Positions 1 to 8,535 of a DNA stretch of 64,000 nt are shown here, piece after piece. Position 1 is the first letter of the stretch. Each line of letters opens with the position of its first letter. A model generated the notes under the pieces. It did not search any database, was not told where the DNA came from, and worked only from the letters and a program-made list of their open reading frames with translations. Made by a program: the position numbers and the translations under genes. The stretch is taken from positions 6,014,001 to 6,078,000 of the forward strand of contig NZ_CP016279.1 in assembly GCF_001542625.1 (NCBI RefSeq). The letters run 5' to 3'. The DNA comes from Streptomyces griseochromogenes. Its GTDB lineage: Bacteria; Actinomycetota; Actinomycetes; Streptomycetales; Streptomycetaceae.

Positions 1-73
1 TGATCCTGCGGCCCGCCACCGCGGCCCGCGGCACCTTGTCGGTCTTGTGGGGTTTCTCCACGGCCAGGGCCAT
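1..73 (-). CDS. Quaternary-amine ABC transporter permease, N-terminus only (partial)
   Basis: Only the first 24 codons lie in the window. The ATG at 71-73 overlaps the stop of the ATPase gene (TGATG arrangement), so the two are translationally coupled. The visible start ([10 protein letters not shown]...) is hydrophilic, as expected for the cytoplasmic lead-in of a permease. The product is not identifiable from 24 residues. It is inferred from the partner, because ProV-type ATPases are normally followed directly by their ProW-type permease. Confidence 0.6.
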   Translation of the reverse strand, partial: MALAVEKPHKTDKVPRAAVAGRRI

Positions 74-1164
74 CACGCGCCGCCTTCCTGGCCGGCCACC
101 ACCGCGAGGATCTCCTCGTCGCCGACGATGCCGAGCAGTTGGCCGTTCTCGACGACCTTGACCGGCTTCTCGGCGGCCAGCACCGCCCGGGTGGCCTCGC
201 GCACGACGACGTCCGGGCCGAGTTCGGGGCCGTCGAGGGCGTCGTCGGGCCCGGCCGGGCGCATGATCCAGCGCAGGGTCAGTACGTCGCCGCGCGGCAC
301 GTCCTTGACGAAGTCCCGTACGTAGTCGTCCGCGGGGGCCCCGACGAGCTCGTCGCCGGTGCCGCACTGGACCATCCTGCCGTCGCGCATGATGAGGATG
401 CGATCGCCGAGCTTGAGGGCCTCGGAGAGATCGTGGGTGATGAACACCATGGTCTTGCCGACCTCGTGGTGCAGCCGTATGACCTCGTTCTGCATGTCGC
501 GGCGGATCAGCGGGTCGAGCGCGGAGAACGGCTCGTCGAAGAAGAGGACGTCCGGGTCGCCGGCGAGGGCCCGGGCGAGGCCGACGCGCTGCTGCATGCC
601 GCCGGAGAGCTGGTCGGGGTAGGACTTCTCGTAGCCGGCGAGGCCGACCAGTTCGACGACCTCCAGGGCCCGCTTGGTGCGCTCGGCCTTGCCCATGCCG
701 CGGATCTCCAGGCCGAACGCCACGTTGTCGACGACCCTGCGGTGCGGCAGCAGACCGAAGTGCTGGAAGACCATGGAGAACTTGCTGCGCCGCAGTTCGC
801 GCAACCGCCTGGGGTCGGCGCCGCGGATGTCCTCGCCCTCGAAGACGATCTCACCGGCGGTGGGTTCGATCAGCCGCGTGAGACATCGCACCAGGGTGGA
901 CTTGCCGGAGCCGGACAGGCCCATGACGACGAACACCTCGCCGGGCGACACCTCGAAGTCGACGTCGCGGACGGCGGCAGTGCATCCGGCACGGTCCATG
1001 AGCTCGCGGCGGGTCAGCCCGCGCAGTTCCTCGGAGCCCGGCACCTGGTCGGCCTTCGGCCCGAACACCTTCCACAGCCGGCGCACGGAGATGACCGGGG
1101 TGCGGTCCTGAGGATCCTGGGACGTGTCGCGCCGCTGCGACACCTCGGTCTGTGCTGGGGTCAC
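73..1164 (-). CDS. proV: Glycine betaine/proline ABC transporter ATP-binding protein (ProV/OpuAA type)
   Basis: This 363-residue cytoplasmic ATPase energises uptake of quaternary amines such as glycine betaine or choline. Walker [10 protein letters not shown] is at about 82-90, the signature [14 protein letters not shown] at 186-199 and Walker B VLFFDEP at 206-212. The long N-terminal lead before the ABC core is typical of the ProV/OpuAA family, and the last ~70 residues resemble a CBS-type regulatory domain. It lies 21 bp downstream of the betaine aldehyde dehydrogenase on the same strand and overlaps the permease start, so the three probably form one transcript. The context of betaine catabolic genes suggests import for use as nutrient as much as for osmoprotection. 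The exact substrate is inferred. Confidence 0.93.
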   Translation of the reverse strand: MTPAQTEVSQRRDTSQDPQDRTPVISVRRLWKVFGPKADQVPGSEELRGLTRRELMDRAGCTAAVRDVDFEVSPGEVFVVMGLSGSGKSTLVRCLTRLIEPTAGEIVFEGEDIRGADPRRLRELRRSKFSMVFQHFGLLPHRRVVDNVAFGLEIRGMGKAERTKRALEVVELVGLAGYEKSYPDQLSGGMQQRVGLARALAGDPDVLFFDEPFSALDPLIRRDMQNEVIRLHHEVGKTMVFITHDLSEALKLGDRILIMRDGRMVQCGTGDELVGAPADDYVRDFVKDVPRGDVLTLRWIMRPAGPDDALDGPELGPDVVVREATRAVLAAEKPVKVVENGQLLGIVGDEEILAVVAGQEGGA

Positions 1165-1185
1165 GATCGACCTCTTTTCGGCGTT

Positions 1186-2655
1186 TCAGCCGCGGAACCA
1201 GTGCTGCGGCCGGGGTTGGATGTTCTGCCAGACGTGCTTGGGCTCTCGGTATTCGTCCAGACCTGTCGGTCCCAGCTCCCGGCCCACGCCCGAGTGCCCG
1301 AACCCGCCCCACTCCGCCTGGGGCACGTAGGGGTGGTAGTCGTTGATCCACACCGTGCCGTGGCGCAGCCGGCGGGCGACCCGCTGGGCCCTGCCCGCGT
1401 CCTGGGTCCAGACGGCTCCGGCGAGTCCGTACTCCGTGTCGTTGGCGATGCGGACGGCGTCGTCCTCGTCGTGGAAGCGCTCGACGGTGAGCACGGGGCC
1501 GAAGGACTCCTCGTGCACCACGCGCATGTCCTGGCGGCACTCGTCGAGGACCGTCGGCGGGTAGTAGTAACCGTTCGCCAGCGCGGGGTCGTCGGGGCGC
1601 TCGCCGCCGCAGCGCAGTACGGCGCCCTCGGCGAGACCCCCGGCGACGTATGCCTCGACCTTCTCCCGGTGCTGCGCGGAGATGAGCGCTCCGGTCTCGG
1701 CCTCGGGGTCGAAGGGCCCGCCGAGGCGGATGAGCCGGGCCCGCCGTACCACCTCGTCGACGAAGGCTTCATGGATCGAGTCCTCGACGATCAGCCGGGC
1801 ACCGGCCGAACAGACCTGTCCGGAGTGCAGGAAGACGGCGGTGAGCGCGAAGTCCACGGCGGTCTCGAAGTCGGCGTCGGCGAAGACGACGTTCGGGTTC
1901 TTGCCGCCGAGCTCCAGCGCGACCTTCTTCACCGTCGCCGCGGCGGTGGCCATGATGCGCCGGCCGGTCTCCAGACCTCCGGTGAAGGACACCATGTCGA
2001 CGCCCGGGTCCTCGGACAGGGGCGCGCCGACCTCCGCTCCGGCGCCCAGGACGAGGTTGGCGGCGCCGGCCGGAACTCCCGCCTCCGCAAGGGCCCGCAT
2101 CAGCAGGATCGAGGTGGAGGGGGTGAGTTCGCTGGGCTTGAGGACGACGGTGTTGCCCGCGAGCAGGGCCGGGGCGACCTTCCAGGAGGCCTGGAGCAGG
2201 GGGTAGTTCCAGGGGGTGATCAGTCCGCAGACGCCGACGGGCTCGTACGTGACCCGGCTGAGGGCGTCGTCGCGGCCGGTGTCGACCACCCGGCCTGCGC
2301 TCGTGCCGGCGATGCCGCCGTAATAGCGGAAGCAGGAGACGACGTCGGCGATGTCGTACTCGCTCTCGACGAGCCGCTTGCCGGTGTCCAGCGACTCGGC
2401 GCGGGCGACGTCCTTGGCGTCGCGTTCCAAGATGTCGGCGGTGCGCAGGAGCAGTGCGCCGCGCTCGCGCTCGGGGGTGCGCGGCCAGGGGCCTTCGTCG
2501 AAGGCGCGCCGGGCCGCGGCGATCGCGGCGTGCGTGTCGGCGCGGGTCCCCTCGGACACCGTCGCCACGAGCGTGCCGTCGGCCGGACAGCGGATCTCCC
2601 GGTGGCCGCCGGCCGTCGGGGGCCGCCATTCTCCATCCACATACAGATCTGCCAC
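1186..2655 (-). CDS. betB: Aldehyde dehydrogenase, probably betaine aldehyde dehydrogenase
   Basis: An NAD(P)-dependent aldehyde dehydrogenase of 489 residues, the usual length for the family. It would oxidise betaine aldehyde to glycine betaine, the step after choline dehydrogenase. Visible motifs are the cofactor/active-site ELGGKNP block, the catalytic Cys in SGQVCSAG, and EESFGPV near the C-terminus. The frame stays open upstream to 2718, but the GTG at 2653-2655 is preferred: GAAGGG lies about 8 nt before it and the protein then begins VADLYVDGEW as in homologues. An imperfect copy of the IclR-type palindrome lies just upstream. Substrate choice is inferred from the neighbourhood; other aldehydes are possible. 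Confidence 0.88.
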   Translation of the reverse strand: MADLYVDGEWRPPTAGGHREIRCPADGTLVATVSEGTRADTHAAIAAARRAFDEGPWPRTPERERGALLLRTADILERDAKDVARAESLDTGKRLVESEYDIADVVSCFRYYGGIAGTSAGRVVDTGRDDALSRVTYEPVGVCGLITPWNYPLLQASWKVAPALLAGNTVVLKPSELTPSTSILLMRALAEAGVPAGAANLVLGAGAEVGAPLSEDPGVDMVSFTGGLETGRRIMATAAATVKKVALELGGKNPNVVFADADFETAVDFALTAVFLHSGQVCSAGARLIVEDSIHEAFVDEVVRRARLIRLGGPFDPEAETGALISAQHREKVEAYVAGGLAEGAVLRCGGERPDDPALANGYYYPPTVLDECRQDMRVVHEESFGPVLTVERFHDEDDAVRIANDTEYGLAGAVWTQDAGRAQRVARRLRHGTVWINDYHPYVPQAEWGGFGHSGVGRELGPTGLDEYREPKHVWQNIQPRPQHWFRG

Positions 2656-2681
2656 GCGCCGAGCCCTTCGAATGGAATTCG

Positions 2682-2696
2682 TTGCGCATTGTGCAT
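2682..2696. promoter_or_regulatory. Imperfect IclR-type operator upstream of the aldehyde dehydrogenase
   Basis: TTGCG-CATTG-TGCAT matches one arm of the TTGCG-N5-CGCAA palindrome found at 6398 and 10084 and about half of the other. The 9-mer GTTGCGCAT at 2681-2689 recurs at 2827-2835 ahead of purU, together with ATACGCAC at 2853-2860. The intergenic stretch 2656-2876 therefore probably carries divergent promoters under the same regulator. Confidence 0.45.
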
Positions 2697-2876
2697 TGGA
2701 TTGCTTGTGGTGGAACACCCTGGCCGAATGGGCGGACGTACGTCAAGGGGGCGGCGGATCCCGATTCGGACACCTGCACAACAGCCCTTCCACCCCTTGA
2801 CCGCGACCCGCTCCGGAGCCAACCATGTTGCGCATCGCTCACCAAGTTGTGCCATACGCACCAAGGGAGGCCCTGT

Positions 2877-3749
2877 ATGTCCCCCAGCCCCCGTCCTGGC
2901 CGTGAGTACGTCCTCACCCTCTCCTGTCCGGACACGGCCGGACTGGTCCACGCCGTGAGCGGCTTCCTCGTCAGGAACTCCGGCAACATCTTCGAGAGCC
3001 AGCAGTTCGACGACCGGCAGCAGGGCCGCTTCTTCATGCGGGTTCACTTCGACGTTTCGGACCCGGACGTCGACCGGGAAATCCTGCGTCACCGATTCGG
3101 CCCCGTCGCCGAGGCCCATGGGATCTCCTGGACCCTCCGGGATGCCGCGACCCCGACCCGGACGCTGATCATGGTGTCCAGGTTCGGCCACTGCCTCAAC
3201 GACCTGCTCTTCCGCTGCCGCACCGGCGCCCTCAACATCGAGATCCCGGCCATCGTCTCCAACCACCGGGACTTCGAGTCACTGGCGGGGACCTACGGCA
3301 TCCCCTTCCACCACATCCCGGTGACGAAGGAGACCAAGCCCGAGGCCGAGGAGCGGCTGCTGGGCCTGGTCCGGGAACTGGACGTCGACCTCGTGGTCCT
3401 GGCCCGCTACATGCAGGTCCTTTCCGACGACCTGTGCAAGGAGCTGGAGGGCCACGCCATCAACATCCACCACTCGTTCCTGCCCAGCTTCAAGGGAGCA
3501 CGGCCCTATCAGCAGGCCTACGAGCGCGGGGTGAAGCTGGTCGGCGCGACGGCCCACTATGTGACGCCGGACCTGGACGAGGGACAGATCATCGAGCAGG
3601 ACGTGGTGCGGGTCGACCACTCCCTCGATCCCGACGATCTCGTCACGGTGGGCCGCGACGTGGAGGCACAGGTACTGGCCCACGCGGTGAAGTGGCACAC
3701 GGAGAGCCGGGTCATGGTGGACGGCAACCGCACGGTGGTCTTCCGCTGA
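2877..3749 (+). CDS. purU: Formyltetrahydrofolate deformylase PurU
   Basis: This 290-residue enzyme hydrolyses 10-formyl-THF to formate and THF. An N-terminal ACT-like domain (about 8-85; LTLSCPDTAGLVHAV) is followed by a formyltransferase-fold catalytic domain with the INIHHSFLPSFKGARPY motif and the active-site Asp in DLDEGQIIEQD. The start is set by GGGAGG six bases upstream of ATG 2877. It is divergent from the betaine aldehyde dehydrogenase. Within this block its likely job is to free THF and dispose of one-carbon units released by stepwise demethylation of betaine, rather than purine synthesis. Identity is secure; the pathway role is inferred from context. Confidence 0.94.
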   Translation: MSPSPRPGREYVLTLSCPDTAGLVHAVSGFLVRNSGNIFESQQFDDRQQGRFFMRVHFDVSDPDVDREILRHRFGPVAEAHGISWTLRDAATPTRTLIMVSRFGHCLNDLLFRCRTGALNIEIPAIVSNHRDFESLAGTYGIPFHHIPVTKETKPEAEERLLGLVRELDVDLVVLARYMQVLSDDLCKELEGHAINIHHSFLPSFKGARPYQQAYERGVKLVGATAHYVTPDLDEGQIIEQDVVRVDHSLDPDDLVTVGRDVEAQVLAHAVKWHTESRVMVDGNRTVVFR

Positions 3750-3765
3750 GCGGCCCGCACCGAGT

Positions 3766-3801
3766 CGGGCGGTGCCGGATGCACGGATCCGGCACCGCCC
3801 G
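3766..3801. terminator. Bidirectional hairpin terminator between convergent genes
   Basis: Perfect 15-bp arms (CGGGCGGTGCCGGAT at 3766-3780 and its complement at 3787-3801) with a 6-nt loop lie 17 bp after the purU stop and 20 bp before the end of the convergent methylene-THF reductase gene. There is no U tract, as is usual in Streptomyces. Confidence 0.75.
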
Positions 3802-3821
3802 GCGTTCGTGTACCCGCGCAC

Positions 3822-4655
3822 TCAGCGGAGGCGGTCGAGCAGTGCCCGGCGCCATCTCTCGGTCTCCGCGATCTGGTTGAACGTGAAGACGTGCAGTCCC
3901 GCCACCCCCGCGGACGGCGCCGTGAACGCCTCCGCGCCGCGCTCGAGGAGCCGCTCGGGCTCGTATCCCCCGGGCCTGGCGAACCGCCAGAACCAGGACG
4001 CGTGCCTGGCCAGGAAGCGCGTGGACTCCCCCACGCCGATCTTCGTGGCCATGGACAGCAGCTTCGCCCGTTGCACGGGACCGGCGACGCCCACGTGCAC
4101 GGGCAGTGCGACCTCCCGGCGTCGTATCCGGGTGATCCAGTCGCCGAGCAGGCGCGGATCGAAGCAGAGGTTGCTGACGATGTACGTGGCGTGCGCCCGC
4201 TTGTCCCACATCGCCTGGATGGTGATGTCGTCGTGGATGAGCGGATGGCTCTCCGGATAGCCGGTGATCCCCAGGTGCTCGAAGGGTCTGCCCAGCTCGC
4301 CGAGCCTGCGCAGGACCGGCAGCGCCCCGTCGTACGTCCCGGCCGGCGCATCGGCGTCGCCGGCCGGGACGAAGACGTCGTCGACGCCTGCCGCGCGCAG
4401 TCGTTCGACGACCTCCTTCAGGTGCGTGTCGTCCCGCAGCAGCCGTGCGGGCAGGTGCGGGACGACCCGGTAGCCGTGCGCCGCGAGCCGCTCGGTCAGG
4501 CCGAGCGTCGGCTCCAGGCCCTTGACCGGCGAGGCCGTGACCGTGACCACGATGTCGCGCGGGACATGGGCGAGGACCTTCTCCTCGGTCGCCCTCGCCG
4601 GCAGCACCTCGTAGCGGACGCGGCCGAGCAGCCCTCTCAGGGCCTCGGCGGCCAA
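3822..4655 (-). CDS. Methylenetetrahydrofolate reductase family protein
   Basis: A 277-residue TIM-barrel protein of the MTHFR family. Family-typical stretches are VTVTASPVKG near the N-terminus, a central FVPAGDADAP (family GD-rich loop), HLGITGYPESHP, and the C-terminal GLHVFTFNQ. The start is a TTG at 4653-4655, three bases after the stop of the choline dehydrogenase, so the two are co-transcribed. In a betaine-demethylation block it could use methylene-THF formed from released formaldehyde. The sequence is divergent from housekeeping MetF, so a specialised folate role is likely and its physiological direction cannot be read from sequence. Confidence 0.8.
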   Translation of the reverse strand: MAAEALRGLLGRVRYEVLPARATEEKVLAHVPRDIVVTVTASPVKGLEPTLGLTERLAAHGYRVVPHLPARLLRDDTHLKEVVERLRAAGVDDVFVPAGDADAPAGTYDGALPVLRRLGELGRPFEHLGITGYPESHPLIHDDITIQAMWDKRAHATYIVSNLCFDPRLLGDWITRIRRREVALPVHVGVAGPVQRAKLLSMATKIGVGESTRFLARHASWFWRFARPGGYEPERLLERGAEAFTAPSAGVAGLHVFTFNQIAETERWRRALLDRLR

Positions 4656-4658
4656 GGC

Positions 4659-6329
4659 CTACCCGACCCGCTTCTGGGCGTCGCGGTACCGGTAGTACAC
4701 GGCCTTCGACGGCGCGAGCGGCTCCTTGCCGAGGATCAGGTCGGCCGCCTTCTCGGCGATCATCATCACCGGTGCGTAGATGTTCCCGTTGGTGACGTAG
4801 GGCATCACCGAGGCGTCGACCACGCGCAGCCCGTCGAGACCGTGCACCCGCATGCTCAGCGGGTCGACGACGGACATCTCGTCGGTGCCCATCTTGCAGG
4901 TGCACGAGGGGTGCAGCGCGGTCTCGCCCTCCTTGGCGACCCAGGCGAGGATCTCCTCGTCGGTCTCCACCGAGGGTCCGGGCGAGATCTCACCGCCGTT
5001 GTACGGGGCGAGCGCGGGCTGGCCGAGCAGTCTGCGGGCGACGCGGATCGCCTCCGCCCACTCCCGGCGGTCCTGCTCGGTGGAGAGGTAGTTGAAGCGC
5101 AGCGCCGGGTGCTCGCGCGGGTCCTTGCTCCTGATCTTCACGGAGCCGAGCGCGTCGGAGTACATGGGCCCGACGTGCACCTGGTAGCCGTGGCCGCCGG
5201 CCGGCGAGGAGCCGTCGTAGCGGACCGCGACCGGCAGGAAGTGGAACATCAGATTGGGGTAGTCCACGTCCTCGTTGCTGCGGGCGAAGCCGCCCGCCTC
5301 GAAGTGGTTGGTGGCCGCGGGCCCCTTCCGGAACAGCCACTGCAGCCCGATGAAGGGGGCGCGCCACTTCGCCATGTACGGCTGCACGGAGACGGGCTGC
5401 TTGCAGGCGTACTGGACGTACACCTCCAGGTGGTCCTGCAGGTTCTCGCCGACGCCGGGCAGGTCGTGGACGACGTCGATACCGAGAGCGGCCAGTTCGG
5501 TGGCGTTGCCGACGCCGGAGAGCTGCAGCAGCTGCGGGGAGTTGATCGCGCCGCCGCAGAGGATGACCTCGTCGGCGTGGACCTGCTGGGGCGCTCCCTT
5601 GCCGCGCCGGTACTCGACGCCGACGGCCCGCTTGCCCTCGAAGAGCACGCGGGTGACGTGGGCACGCGTCGTGACCGTGAGGTTCGGCCGCTTCATCGCG
5701 GGCTTGAGGTACGCCTTGGAGGCCGACAGCCGGCGCCCGCGGTGGACGTTGCGGTCGAACTTGGCGAAGCCTTCCTGCCGGTAGCCGTTCACGTCGTCGG
5801 TGGGGGCGTAGCCCGCCTCCTCGGTGGCCTTGAGGAAGGCGGTGAACAGCGGGTTCGTCGCCGGGCCGCGTTCGAGCACGAGGGGGCCGTCGTGGCCTCG
5901 GAACTCGTCGTCGGGATCGGCCGCGAGACAGTTCTCCATCCGCCGGAAGTAGGGCAGACAGTGCGCGTAGTCCCAGGTCTCCATGCCGGGGTCCGCGGCC
6001 CAGCGCTCGTAGTCCATGGGGTTGCCGCGCTGGAAGATCATGCCGTTGATGCTGCTGGATCCGCCGAGCACCTTGCCGCGGGCGTGGTAGATGCGCCGGC
6101 CGCCCATGTGGGGTTCGGGCTCGGACTCGTACTTCCAGTCGTAGAAGCGGCTGCCGATGGGGTAGGTCAGCGCCGCGGGCATGTGGATGAACACGTCCCA
6201 CGGGTAGTCGGACCGGCCCGCCTCCAGAACCAGCACCCGGTTGCCGGGGTCGGCCGAGAGCCGATGGGCCAGTGCGCTGCCGGCCGACCCACCACCGACG
6301 ATGACGAAGTCGTAGTGCAGAAGAGCCAT
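4659..6329 (-). CDS. betA: Choline dehydrogenase (GMC oxidoreductase)
   Basis: A 556-residue FAD enzyme, the normal BetA length, oxidising choline to betaine aldehyde. The N-terminal dinucleotide motif [13 protein letters not shown] is at about 11-23. The GMC signature [16 protein letters not shown] is near 82-97 and the second signature [14 protein letters not shown] is central. The C-terminal part has HPSCTCKMG and [20 protein letters not shown] 6327-6329 follows GACGAGG by 4-5 nt. The gene is divergent from the IclR regulator, with a perfect TTGCG-N5-CGCAA palindrome between them, and is followed by the MTHFR-like gene after 3 bp. Other alcohol substrates are possible, but the betB, transporter and Rieske neighbours favour choline. 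Confidence 0.9.
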   Translation of the reverse strand: MALLHYDFVIVGGGSAGSALAHRLSADPGNRVLVLEAGRSDYPWDVFIHMPAALTYPIGSRFYDWKYESEPEPHMGGRRIYHARGKVLGGSSSINGMIFQRGNPMDYERWAADPGMETWDYAHCLPYFRRMENCLAADPDDEFRGHDGPLVLERGPATNPLFTAFLKATEEAGYAPTDDVNGYRQEGFAKFDRNVHRGRRLSASKAYLKPAMKRPNLTVTTRAHVTRVLFEGKRAVGVEYRRGKGAPQQVHADEVILCGGAINSPQLLQLSGVGNATELAALGIDVVHDLPGVGENLQDHLEVYVQYACKQPVSVQPYMAKWRAPFIGLQWLFRKGPAATNHFEAGGFARSNEDVDYPNLMFHFLPVAVRYDGSSPAGGHGYQVHVGPMYSDALGSVKIRSKDPREHPALRFNYLSTEQDRREWAEAIRVARRLLGQPALAPYNGGEISPGPSVETDEEILAWVAKEGETALHPSCTCKMGTDEMSVVDPLSMRVHGLDGLRVVDASVMPYVTNGNIYAPVMMIAEKAADLILGKEPLAPSKAVYYRYRDAQKRVG

Positions 6330-6381
6330 GGTGCCTCGTCTCGCTCGCGCCGTCGATACGCGAGGCATGCTAGTACGGGTA

Positions 6382-6414
6382 TCGCTATACGCACTAGGTT
6401 GCGAACAACGCAAC
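6382..6414. promoter_or_regulatory. Operator region of the betA / iclR divergent promoter
   Basis: A perfect palindrome GTTGCG-AACAA-CGCAAC occupies 6398-6414. The 13-mer TCGCTATACGCAC lies beside it at 6382-6394. Both elements recur in front of the Rieske ferredoxin gene (10065-10098). Read on the minus strand, TTGCGT in the palindrome and TATAGC in the box are spaced 18 bp, so a bound regulator would cover the betA -35 element. IclR proteins commonly bind such short GC-flanked palindromes; assignment to the adjacent IclR is inference. Confidence 0.7.
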
Positions 6415-6444
6415 TTGCACAAGCCTTCGGTTCCCGCGGGTTGC

Positions 6445-6482
6445 TTGCAGGGATGTTGTTTACTGCGCGTATAGTTTCGTTA
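6445..6482 (+). promoter_or_regulatory. Promoter giving a leaderless iclR transcript
   Basis: TTGCAG at 6445-6450 and TATAGT at 6470-6475 are separated by 19 bp. The -10 hexamer ends six bases before ATG 6482, so transcription should begin at or next to the A of the start codon. No ribosome-binding site can be seen upstream of the ATG, which agrees with leaderless translation, common in Streptomyces. Confidence 0.6.
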
Positions 6483-7279
6483 TGAGCAACTTGAGCCCGA
6501 ATGCCGAAACGAACGGTTCACAGGCCGGCGGGGTGCAGTCCGTCGACCGGGCCATCAGCGTCCTCGAGATCCTGGCCCAGCGCGGCGAGGCGGGCGTCAG
6601 CGAGGTGGCCGGCGAGATCGACGTGCACAAGTCGACCGCGTTCCGCCTGCTCGGCGCCCTGGAGGCACGCGGCCTGGTGGAACAGTCGGGCGAGCGCGGC
6701 AAGTACCGGCTCGGCTTCGGCATCGTACGCCTGGCGGGCGCGGTCACGGGCCGGATCGACATCACCCAGCAGGGGCGTCCGATCTGCGAGCGCCTGGCCG
6801 AGGTGATCGGCGAGACCGTCAACATCGCCGTCATGCAGGAGCAGTACGCGGTCAACCTCTTCCAGGTCCGCGGTCCGAGTGCCGTCGGCGCGCACAACTG
6901 GGTCGGCCAGCTGACCCCGCTGCACGCCACGTCGAGCGGCAAGATCCTGCTGGCCCACCTGCCCGCCAAGGAGCGTGCCGCGCTGCTGTCGGATGCCGGG
7001 CTGAAGAAGGTGACCCCGCACACGATCAGTGCCAAGGCGAAGCTCGAGAAGAACCTCGCCGAGGCCCGTGAGCGGGGTTACGCCTGGACACTGGAGGAGC
7101 TGGAGATCGGGCTGCACGCCATGGCCGCGCCGATCCGCGACCGGGACGGTGAGGTGATCGCGTCGATCAGCGCGTCCGGGCCTTCGTACCGGTTCACCGA
7201 GGAGCGGATGCACGAGCTCGCTCCGGTGCTCCTCGAGGGTGCGGAGGAGATCAGTCACCGTATGGGGTTCCTCGGCTGA
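6482..7279 (+). CDS. IclR-family regulator of the choline/betaine block
   Basis: This 265-residue repressor or activator has an N-terminal winged HTH (about 17-78, QSVDRAISVLEILAQRGE ... VHKSTAFRLLGALEARGL) and a C-terminal IclR effector domain (about 90-262, with LTPLHATSSGKILLAHLP and ELEIGLHAMAAPIRD). It is divergent from betA and convergent with the Rieske oxygenase, so it sits in the middle of the pathway it most likely controls. Repeated TTGCG-N5-CGCAA sites in the block are candidate operators. The effector is unknown; choline, betaine or a downstream methylamine are natural guesses. The transcript looks leaderless. Confidence 0.9.
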   Translation: MSNLSPNAETNGSQAGGVQSVDRAISVLEILAQRGEAGVSEVAGEIDVHKSTAFRLLGALEARGLVEQSGERGKYRLGFGIVRLAGAVTGRIDITQQGRPICERLAEVIGETVNIAVMQEQYAVNLFQVRGPSAVGAHNWVGQLTPLHATSSGKILLAHLPAKERAALLSDAGLKKVTPHTISAKAKLEKNLAEARERGYAWTLEELEIGLHAMAAPIRDRDGEVIASISASGPSYRFTEERMHELAPVLLEGAEEISHRMGFLG

Positions 7280-7312
7280 GGCGCGGGCGACGGACTCCCG
7301 GCCCCGCCGGGA

Positions 7313-8446
7313 CTACTCCGGCCGCCGGGTGCCGAGGCGCCCGAGCACCCAGTCGTGGAAGGCGCCGATGTGGTGCTCGCTGGGCACGAGCACACCCCCC
7401 TTGGCGTACAGCCGGGAGCTCATCCCGGGCTGAGTGCGCTCGCAGGCGTCGAAGTCCTGGCGGTTGACCCGGTCGAAGAGCTCCACGGACCGGCTGACGT
7501 CCTTGCCGCTCTCCACCACACCGGGGAGGTAGAGCCAGTCGCACTCGACGACCGTGCGGTCGACGGCCACCGGGTACATGCGGTGGAAGATCACATGGTC
7601 GGGCACGAGGTTGATGAAGACCTGCGGCTTGACGGTGATCGCGTAGTAGCGGCGGTCCTGGTTCTCGGACACGCCGGGGATGCGCTCGAGTCCCTCGGAA
7701 CCGTCGACGGTGAAGCCGTGGATCTCCTCGCCGAACTCGGCGCCGTGGCCCACGTAGTACTGGGCGGCGTAGCCGTCGGCGAACTCCGGGAGCACCTCGG
7801 TCAGTTCGGGGTGGATCGTGGCGCAGTGGTAGCACTCCATGAAGTTCTCGATGATGAGCTTCCAGTTCGCCCTGACGTCGTAGACGATCCGCCTGCCCAC
7901 CGCGAGATGGTCGATGCCGTAGTGCTCGATCGACTCCACGTCACCGAGGCGGGCGATCACCTCGCCGATGACCTCCTCCTCGAAGGAGGGCGGGTTCTCC
8001 GCCAGACAGACCCAGACGTAGCCGAGCCATTCGCGCACGGCCACGTTCACCAGCCCGTACTCGGTACGGCCGACGTCGGGCATCTTGGTGAGGTTGGGCG
8101 CCGCGACGAGCTTGCCGCTCAGGTCGTACGTCCAGGCGTGGTACGGGCACTGGAAGGCGCGCTTGACCTCACCGCTCTCCTCGGTGCGGAGCTTGGCGCC
8201 GCGGTGCCGGCACACGTTGAAGTACGCACGGACGGCGTCGTCTCGCCCGCGGGTGACGAGGATGCTCTCGCGGCCCACGTCGACGGTGCGGAAGGCGCCG
8301 GGCTTCGGCAGGTCGGAGGCGCGAGCCACGCAGAACCACATCGTCTCGAAGATGTGCTCCTGCTCCTGGGCGAAGATGCCCGGGTCCGTGTAGGAGGAGC
8401 CCGGGAGGGTGGCGATCAGGCTGTCCGGCAGGTTGGTCGAGGTCAC
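7313..8446 (-). CDS. Rieske non-heme iron oxygenase, glycine betaine demethylase-like alpha subunit
   Basis: A 377-residue ring-hydroxylase-type oxygenase. The Rieske [2Fe-2S] ligands are in CRHRGAKL and CPYHAW. The mononuclear iron site is ENFMECYHCATIHPEL, with its two His and a later carboxylate. Proteins of this type (GbcA/stachydrine/carnitine oxygenase group) remove an N-methyl group from quaternary amines, releasing formaldehyde. GTG 8444-8446 follows GAGGAG by 6 nt. The reductase and ferredoxin lie directly upstream on the same strand, supplying electrons. Choline and betaine genes nearby make betaine to dimethylglycine the likely reaction. A different N-methylated substrate cannot be excluded. 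Confidence 0.86.
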   Translation of the reverse strand: MTSTNLPDSLIATLPGSSYTDPGIFAQEQEHIFETMWFCVARASDLPKPGAFRTVDVGRESILVTRGRDDAVRAYFNVCRHRGAKLRTEESGEVKRAFQCPYHAWTYDLSGKLVAAPNLTKMPDVGRTEYGLVNVAVREWLGYVWVCLAENPPSFEEEVIGEVIARLGDVESIEHYGIDHLAVGRRIVYDVRANWKLIIENFMECYHCATIHPELTEVLPEFADGYAAQYYVGHGAEFGEEIHGFTVDGSEGLERIPGVSENQDRRYYAITVKPQVFINLVPDHVIFHRMYPVAVDRTVVECDWLYLPGVVESGKDVSRSVELFDRVNRQDFDACERTQPGMSSRLYAKGGVLVPSEHHIGAFHDWVLGRLGTRRPE

Positions 8447-8535
8447 GCTGCACTCCTCGGAAACGTCGTGGATCGGTCATTCACCCGCCGGGAAGAGCGA
8501 CTTCGGACGGCGTTGGGTATGGAGCGTCGGTGCTG

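Noticed and set aside
139..2958. 939-codon open frame on the plus strand across the ATPase and aldehyde dehydrogenase genes
   Set aside because: It is the complement of two well-supported minus-strand genes. High GC keeps the opposite frame open, and its product is low-complexity Gly/Val/Asp/Arg without family features.
4659..6329. Cholesterol oxidase or glucose-methanol oxidase as alternative to choline dehydrogenase
   Set aside because: Length, the [16 protein letters not shown] and HPSCTCKMG motifs and the betaine gene context all favour BetA.
3891..6485. 864-codon plus-strand frame opposite the MTHFR and choline dehydrogenase genes
   Set aside because: Antisense shadow: the minus-strand genes carry clear FAD and GMC motifs and the plus product carries none.
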